From the NCBI GenBank assembly GCA_021160685.1, contig JAGHCC010000241.1, positions 1 through 6,398 on the forward strand: DNA of 6,398 bases, written 5' to 3'. Shown here in pieces: positions 6,048 to 6,398 of this stretch; positions within the stretch are counted from its first letter, which is position 1; every line of letters starts with the position of its first letter. The notes below the pieces were generated by a model. It did not search any database. It was given only the letters and a program-made list of their open reading frames with translations, and was not told where the DNA came from. The DNA comes from Desulfobulbaceae bacterium. Its GTDB lineage: Bacteria > Desulfobacterota > Desulfobulbia > Desulfobulbales > SURF-16. The position numbers and the translations under genes are program-made.

Positions 6048-6398
6048 TTACTGCCCAGCCAACTTTATCTCAGGTTTCCAGTCAAGCCAATCTTCATCCA
6101 TTTTATCCTGAAGAATGAAATGATGGCCTGTCCCGGCAGGAACTCCCATTTCTTTGCCCTCCGGTGTAGCAAAGGCAATCCCTCCGCCAAGGATTGACTC
6201 CATAGACTCCGTATAAATCTGCAGCCCGCGAAAAATCCCGGCATCAACGCTAATGCCGCTTGCATTCCAGAAAACTGTATTTTCATGGATGAGGGCCGTA
6301 TAAGGCTCTTCAATATTAACAAAGACATGGACTTCCTGGGCCGTAGGAGAAAGAACAGAACCCATTACGAGGCCAACACGAACCTGACGGTAGTAGAC
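6048..6398 (-). CDS. pqiB: PqiB-like MCE-domain protein, C-terminal fragment
   Basis: The frame stays open from the window edge to a TAA at 6048-6050, giving the last 116 residues. The beginning of the gene lies outside. The visible part starts VYYRQVRVGLVMG, typical of the start of an MCE (MlaD-like) repeat. It continues with a segment typical of PqiB: ENTVFWNASGISVDAGIF, then TESMESILGGGIAFATPEG. The tail (EDWLDWKPEI) also fits PqiB-like proteins. PqiB is an inner-membrane-anchored protein whose stacked MCE rings form a periplasm-spanning tunnel thought to carry lipids between the membranes; PqiA is its usual inner-membrane partner and would be expected upstream, beyond 6398. An internal ATG at 6365 is not the true start, because homology continues upstream of it. 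The neighbouring downstream gene is yegS. Confidence 0.85.
   Translation of the reverse strand, partial: VYYRQVRVGLVMGSVLSPTAQEVHVFVNIEEPYTALIHENTVFWNASGISVDAGIFRGLQIYTESMESILGGGIAFATPEGKEMGVPAGTGHHFILQDKMDEDWLDWKPEIKLAGQ

Noticed and set aside
6048..6365. Complete 105-residue protein starting at 6365
   Set aside because: The frame continues upstream to the window edge with MCE-type residues, so the ATG is internal to a longer PqiB-like protein.

Overview
The window carries seven protein-coding genes, all on the minus strand, so transcription runs from high to low coordinates. Two are cut by the window edges. Nearly every product is an envelope protein. The organism looks like a Gram-negative (diderm) bacterium: there is an outer-membrane efflux lipoprotein, an MCE/PqiB protein and Sec signal peptides. 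Base composition is intermediate, and the gene types resemble those of Desulfobacterota (deltaproteobacterial sulfate reducers) or a related proteobacterium. The lineage is an inference from gene style, not a demonstrated assignment.

Layout in transcription order. (1) 6398-6048: the C-terminal end of a PqiB-like MCE protein, truncated by the window edge. (2) 5973-5074: a full-length YegS-type lipid kinase. (3) 5073-4863: a 211-bp intergenic region with a 12-bp direct repeat and a stretch resembling an insertion-sequence end. (4) 4862-4098: an exported DUF2092 protein. (5) 4101-3478: a secreted low-complexity Gly/Arg/Gln/Tyr-rich protein whose start overlaps the previous stop (ATGA). (6) 3477-3277: a 201-bp intergenic region with two inverted repeats. 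(7) 3276-2182: an AI-2E/PerM-family membrane permease. (8) 2111-588: a NodT-type outer-membrane efflux lipoprotein. (9) 585 to below 1: a potassium-channel-like protein with an intact TTLGYGD selectivity filter, cut off just after the filter.

The genes fall into three probable transcription units. pqiB-yegS would concern lipid trafficking and lipid phosphorylation. DUF2092 plus the Gly-rich protein look like a translationally coupled pair of exported proteins. AI-2E permease, outer-membrane factor and K+ channel are tightly spaced (70 bp, then 2 bp). No RND or ABC pump and no periplasmic adaptor for the outer-membrane factor is present, so its inner-membrane partner is unknown.

I see no CRISPR array, tRNA, rRNA or intact mobile element. 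The most interesting points are the coupled DUF2092/low-complexity pair, which is flanked by inverted copies of a 12-bp motif in the two intergenic regions, and the permease/outer-membrane factor/channel unit. No complete novel system is demonstrated.
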